A DNA stretch of 64,000 nucleotides from NCBI GenBank assembly GCA_022266195.1, contig WHVY01000001.1, positions 15,190,001-15,254,000 on the forward strand. Reading direction: 5' to 3'. Below, piece after piece: positions 59,092-64,000 of this stretch. Every line of letters begins with the position of its first letter. Within the stretch, counting starts at the first letter, position 1. Origin of the DNA: Tetranychus cinnabarinus. Its lineage: Eukaryota; Arthropoda; Arachnida; Trombidiformes; Tetranychidae. The position numbers were made by a program, and so were the translations under genes. The notes below the pieces were generated by a model. The model had not been told where the DNA came from, ran no database searches, and saw only the letters and a list, made by a program, of their open reading frames with translations.

Positions 59092-60410
59092 TCAAGAATT
59101 CCATCTAAAACTACGAATGATTCTATTTTTCACTCTCGGTTCTAATTTGTCAATGTCGTTCAGTTGTTGTATTTGTGCTTGTGTTGTTGGGTCATTTCTC
59201 TGTTCTACAATAAGATTAATATTTTCCTCGTCCTGTTCACTAATTAAAAGTGCGAAAATATCACCGCCTTGTTCTTTATCATCATCATCTATTTTGTTGA
59301 ATTGAGGATCATTGGTGGGGTAACGACTTAAACAATCGGCATCGGCGTGTATTTTCCCAGATTTATAAGTTATTTTAAATTCGAAAGCTTGTAGCGTCAT
59401 GGCATAACGCATTAGTCTTGGAAGTAGTTTAGTTTTGGATTTTAAGAAGCATAATGCACAATGATCAGTTACAAATTCGAATGTGATGCCTTCGAGATAA
59501 TATCTAAACTTCTCAAAAGCATAGATGATAGCAAGACATTCTTTGTCCGAAATAGGATAGTTGATTTCTGAACCTCTTATTTGTCTGCTTGCAAAAGCGA
59601 CAGGTTTCCATTTATTTTCTTGTTTTTGTAACAGAATTGCTCCTAAACCTACATCAGAAGCATCTGTCCTCAACTGTGTTTCTAACATGGGATTATAATG
59701 CGCCAATACAGGTGCTTTGACTTCTATTTGAGTTGGTCCCCAAATAAAAGAAACTTCTTTTTTCGTTAATTGGGTTAATGGTTGTGCTATTTTAGCAAAA
59801 TCCTTGATAAATTTGTGATAGTAAGAGCAAAGGGCGACGAAAGCTCTAATATCCTTCAAAGTAATAGGGACATGAAAATTTTTCACTGCTCTGATCTTTT
59901 CTGGATCGGGTTCTTGGCCAGCTGCACTAAAAATGTGTCCAAGATACAAAATTTTCTTTTTAAAGAAAAAACATTTATCTGGTTTTAAAGTCAAGCCAGC
60001 TCTTCTTAAACTATCAAAGACAGCCTCTAATCGTTCTAAATGCTCTTTAATTGTTTTGCTAAAAACTATAATGTCGTCAATATAAACAAGACAACACTTG
60101 ATTTTAGTCCTCCAAGACAACAATTCATTAGTCTTTGGAAAGTTGCGGGTGCATTAAAAAGTCCAAAGGACATTGTTACATACTCGTACATGCCAAAACT
60201 AGTCACAAAAGCACTTTTTTGTGTGTCTTCAGGTGCAAGTTCTACTTGATGATAACCTGATCTTGGATCTAAAAGACTAAAATATTCAGAACCTTGCAAA
60301 GCATCCAATGAAACTTTCATATTTGGAATTGGATAGGAGTCTTTTACGGTTATTGCATTTAGTTTACGATAGTCAACGCACATTCGCCAATCACCCGTCT
60401 TTTTGCTCAC
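59092..60410 (-). pseudogene. Reverse transcriptase/RNase H of the env-bearing element, one frameshift
   Basis: Two overlapping frames (60410-60066 and 60123-59092) together cover RT motifs DWRMCVDYRKLN, FGLFNAPATFQR and the catalytic YIDD, then RNase H with TDASDVGLGAILLQ and VTDHCAL. A shift at about 60066-60123, immediately before YIDD, breaks the coding frame. Confidence 0.85.
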
Positions 60411-61455
60411 CGTCTTTTAGGTACTAAGATAAAATAGTTTTAAGTAAATTGGGAATATAGATTGGGAAATGTATGAAAGATGGCGAGCGGTAAAGTTCTT
60501 AAACCATGAATCGATACATTTTGAAAAATTGATGAAGACAAATATAGGTATTAATATGAGCGTAAAAGTATTTATCCGGCTAGCCAGAATGATATATTGC
60601 AGATTAGGTATTAGTAATTAGGTGCTATCTATTTATAATATATTTTTTTGCACAGATTCTAAATAATCTAACATGCGTTTATCTAAAATTTGTTATATTA
60701 CTTACTTAATTCAAGTGAATGCAAGACTAGGATATACGAGAAAATATGGATTGATGATGATGATTATGTTGGTGATGAAGATTGACTGGATGAATGATAA
60801 ACGTTCAGAGATTTGATAATTTTTCACATACATAACAGATAGATTGAAGAGAAAACGATGGTGACTTTATTGAAGGTTTTGCGTGTTATACACGAAAACA
60901 ACTCTTGGTTTCATGTCATTGGGTGCTGTTCAATAATTCCACTTTGCTTAATTGCAACAGTTATAGCGATGATTATTTAGAGCTGTGACCAAAACAACAT
61001 CACTTTTCACATTTAGAGTTCACTTTGGCAAGATGAGATAACGTTTAATTGAAATTACTTGTGAACTCACAGAACTCGAAACATTTATTATTTTTGGTAT
61101 AAGTTTTCGATCAAAATGCAAGGACAATTGTGTTGTCTCAATAATAACTAGTATAACGAGGAAAGTTTTTTACTTATTTATTTTTGAAGAAAAAGGGAAA
61201 ATATTGTGATTCAAACGATGGTTGAATGTCAATATGGCGTAAATCTGATTGTCAATATGGCGTAAATCTGATTGCCAATATGGTGTAAATATGATTGTAA
61301 ATATGATGATTGTCAATGAAAGAAATTTTGAACTATCTTTCGATTCACTGTACGTTGGACACTGTAGTTAGTCACTTGCAAATTGTATTTCAATCACAAA
61401 AAAACCAAAATTTTTAAGTTATGATAATTAAATGATGACTAGTAGGTTGATACAC
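60411..61455. other. Position of lost gag, AT-rich non-coding DNA
   Basis: No Gag or protease motif is seen here. The segment contains a short minisatellite (61228-61311) and otherwise nothing recognisable. Confidence 0.5.
61228..61311 (+). repeat. 23-bp minisatellite, three full units plus a partial
   Basis: Units start at 61228, 61251 and 61274, with gtcaatatggcgtaaatctg as the core; the third unit is slightly diverged and a partial fourth follows. Confidence 0.85.
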
Positions 61456-62168
61456 AATAAGAATAATTATTGCTGTTCCACATATTGTACTTGGTTATAT
61501 TTTAGATGAAATTGTTACAAAGGAAGAAAGTTTGGGCCTCTAAACATCAACCTCACTTCGGGCACCAATTGAAACTTAATTCAAATAAACTCTGAAGAGT
61601 TCCAAGTCGAACTGAACTTTTATCGTGTTTCACTACATATTTATCTCTTGATTACAATGGTCCCTATCGATCCAGGTAGAACCTAGATCGATAGGGTGTA
61701 AACCTTTCTTAACTTGAGTTTTTTCTAATTTATTATATTATATATTACTCTTTACATTATGGGTGTGTTACATGTACCGGCCGCCATTCTGAACAGTCAC
61801 TGTTCAGTTACAATAATAGCGTAGAGTCTTGGAATGTTAATCTGTTGTTTGTGGATTGTTTCTAATTTTGAAGATGAATGCCATCCCTCGAGTTATATAA
61901 GAGGGGAGTTTATTTCTGCATCTACAGTGTATGAAATTTCACCTTTAGAAGATTTGCTACGGATTATGATTTTATTTAAACTTGCAGGACCTTCGCTTCC
62001 ACAATTGCGACAGCAATTTGGTCCAACTGTACAGAATTCAGGTTGATAAGTTTCTTCCTCTGTGTGGGGAGGACCAAGACAGCATCCTTTGTTTTTTGTT
62101 GGATTATCTGGTCGAAATTTCTTACAGCATCCCTTGTAATCGGACTGGTGGATTGGTATACAGTCGTA
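61456..62168 (-). repeat. 713-bp direct repeat, right copy (probable 5' LTR)
   Basis: Partner of 55392-56104 at a constant offset of 6064 bp, with no differences that I could see. Near identity of the two copies suggests a recent insertion or recent conversion, in contrast to the decayed pol between them. Confidence 0.7.
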
Positions 62169-62544
62169 CTCAGTGTCCCACTCTTCACAACATTATTTGC
62201 AAACGATTACAAACTGACTACGAAGACGATTAAATGAACTATCATTTAGTTTATATCTTGTGGGATATTCTTCGAAGTCCAAAGGGGGAATTGAGAGAGC
62301 AGTACGAGCAAGTTCGGAGTAGTATGCATAGACTCTCATAGATTCATAGACAAGGGGACCTCGCGAACTGTGAAGCACCGATCATGATGTTTAACTCAGA
62401 AAATAGATTTCTTTCAAAAGTTGCCATTGGGCTTGAACCGTTTGAACTGGTTGACTCTAATTCATGTTTTTGATATTCCTTGCAAAACAGTAGGTACAGA
62501 AATGTTTTCGGCACCCAACGCATGAACAGCAAATGAACGTAGGC

Positions 62545-63240
62545 TGTAAATTACATTTTTCACAAATGTAGTTAGTGAGATCAAAACAATGATCATTTAC
62601 ATAATGATGACCTCCAGTGGGGACATAAAAACCACTTTTCGATCATGCATACTTCCATGTTTCTTTCAAATATTCCGAATATATGAAATCGGTTCAATAT
62701 GAGTGAGTTCAACTTGATCATGTTGGTTCGCTCATGGAGAACTGTCGAGCAATATTTTTTCTTGAAAATTTTTTATGAAACCCTTCCATTGACGAAAACA
62801 AAATAACACCCAAAGGTTGCATGCAACCAGTCACTCCTTCTGGTATTTTGTACCTTTTAATGGTTTTATCGTTATCGTTCTCGCCGTGTGCAACTCGTAG
62901 TTTATTCCTGATTGATCTTTATTGTAAACGTCATCAGGGGATACGTTATTACTCTCCATGAAGTCTTGCAGCTCGACAATGGTTTATGTTGCAGCCATTT
63001 CAATTTGGTCCGCATTTCGCATTTTGGCTCGTGTAACAAATTTTGTTACTCTTCTTGACGAAATCCGATGATTTGATTCGTATTCAAAATCCAAGTGTCG
63101 CTGGCTCTGAAATCATTCAAACCAAGGACTCTAGCTTCAGAACTCGCCTATTGCCTTATTTGCACACCATGAACTTGTATTCCGATAGTTCGGGCTTGCT
63201 TGAATTTATCCCACGTTATCATAGTAATTTTTTCAATTTT
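62545..63240 (-). pseudogene. Decayed Tc5-like transposase
   Basis: The minus strand carries fragments collinear with the intact transposase at 42948-44453: a DQSGINYELHTARTITIK block (compare DQSGFQYEMHSSRT), FRQWKGF (compare FRQWKDF) and an ILLDS block (compare ILLDG). A large internal deletion and several stops separate them. The plus-strand frame at 63043-63246 is a shadow. Confidence 0.7.
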
Positions 63241-63314
63241 TCATGACGAGGCCCGATTCTTTCAATGTAGTTTCAATCACGTAAACATCAGATTATTCTC
63301 GACTTTGATGCTAA

Positions 63315-64000
63315 GATAACAAATACACCATATTGCAAGCTGACGCATGCCAGTTTACTCAGAGAAACGAGACACAAAATTGTAATTCAATCTATGCTGG
63401 ACCAAAAGAGATCCTTTTTGACAAAAACTTGAACTGCGCGGTAGAAATTCATAAGCAAATGATTAACAATTTCTTTCACTTTTTAAAACAGAATCTTATT
63501 GAAATTAATTTGTGGGTGACAGATCATTGTATTGACGGGTTACTACCTACTGCAAACACAGTTCAAATAAAATTCGTTAAAAGACATAACTTTATCTATT
63601 GTGCGGGAACTTCAATTGAGCTCTTTAACACACTTCATCAATGCCCTCAATTCGTTTTCACAATACTAGCAAACGTATCCTTCAAAATCTATAGCTATAC
63701 TTACCACCCTCATAACATAAAAAGTACAAAACCGTTACATTTTGTAAAAGATCCACTGTTAATTGATCCATTGAAAGAAAATCTTAACCTGAAAAAGTTT
63801 GATATGAAAAGCTTGAATCAAGAAAATATTATCAACAAAGCCGATTCGTTTATCCTCATTCTCTCAACAACTTTAATCGTTATAATTTTAATATTGATCA
63901 CTCATTGGTTTTACTTTAAATCGAACAATAAAACTACCGCAAATAACGTAGAGCAAACGATTTTACCGGATAAACGTCCGTTGTTGAGGAAAGCACCAGT
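63315..64000 (+). CDS. Env-like transmembrane glycoprotein, 3' part, runs off the window
   Basis: The plus strand is open from 63315 (just after an in-frame TAA and at a possible TTGATGCTAAG acceptor) to the end of the window. It encodes about 228 residues with N-glycosylation sites (NET, NVS), paired Cys (DACQF, NCNSIY, LNCAV, DHCID, IYCAG, HQCPQF), one strong transmembrane segment (FILILSTTLIVIILILITHW) and a basic/acidic tail. That layout fits a type I membrane glycoprotein such as a retroviral-type envelope, but a cellular membrane protein is possible. It is on the opposite strand to the env-bearing element on its left. Confidence 0.45.

Larger units (their letters stand above)
56105..60410 (-). 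mobile_element. Env-bearing Ty3/gypsy-type element, internal region, gag deleted
   Basis: Read on the minus strand the order is reverse transcriptase, RNase H, integrase, then an env-like region. Gag and protease are absent; the RT start at 60410 abuts unrelated AT-rich DNA. Several stops and frameshifts split pol. A second partial LTR-like motif (ccgccattctgaacaa at about 56361) occurs near the left end. Confidence 0.8.

Noticed and set aside
1..64000. CRISPR arrays, bacterial operons or ribosomal RNA genes
   Set aside because: No regularly spaced direct repeats with unique spacers and no rRNA-like sequence were seen. The content is eukaryotic throughout.

Overview
This is an AT-rich animal nuclear window with short introns, GT-AG splicing, a dystrophin gene, chemoreceptor-like genes and many eukaryotic transposons. 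A chelicerate fits best, most plausibly a spider mite (Tetranychidae). The reasons are small introns, paired gustatory-type receptors, an F-box/LRR gene, a carboxyl/cholinesterase remnant and a remnant resembling an intradiol ring-cleavage dioxygenase, a family known as a laterally acquired gene set in spider mites. The species call is inference; no marker gene is present to settle it.

Layout. 1-6.4 kb is gene-poor, with purine-rich and CT-rich simple repeats. 6.4-8.5 kb holds a 4-exon acid lipase on the minus strand. 10.2-15.7 kb holds two minus-strand two-exon gustatory-receptor-like genes. Their last exons and 3' flanks are almost identical while their first exons are diverged; a fold-back repeat cluster lies between them. 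16.5-17.7 kb holds an 8-exon secreted protein whose introns are all phase 1. 18.0-18.7 kb is a broken esterase. 18.7-24.2 kb is repeats. 24.2-30.7 kb holds a 10-exon short dystrophin (921 codons in the reconstructed frame). 31.9-34.1 kb is an F-box protein, convergent with a DRAM-family membrane protein (34.3-35.9 kb). 36.6-36.9 kb is the dioxygenase-like relic, followed by a 1.2-kb fold-back palindrome.

38.5-53.3 kb is an inverted, head-to-head duplication of a glucosylceramidase (GH30) gene. Both 520-aa copies look intact. The 10.8 kb between them is filled with mobile DNA: a Crypton-type tyrosine-recombinase relic, a Ty3/gypsy element with a tRNA-Gln primer site, a Tc5-like DNA transposon nested in the gypsy leader (perfect 32-bp inverted ends, TTA target duplication), and a lone LINE endonuclease domain. 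A third glucosylceramidase fragment, carrying the same small MITE as copy B, sits at 54.5 kb between two copies of a 106-bp duplicated flank.

55.4-62.2 kb is a minus-strand LTR element between two 713-bp direct repeats. It keeps broken reverse transcriptase/RNase H/integrase and a downstream env-like region, but gag is gone. The window ends with a decayed relative of the Tc5-like transposase and an open frame for an env-like membrane glycoprotein that runs off the right edge. Exon structures were assembled by hand from splice-site and frame continuity; no alignment or transcript data were available.
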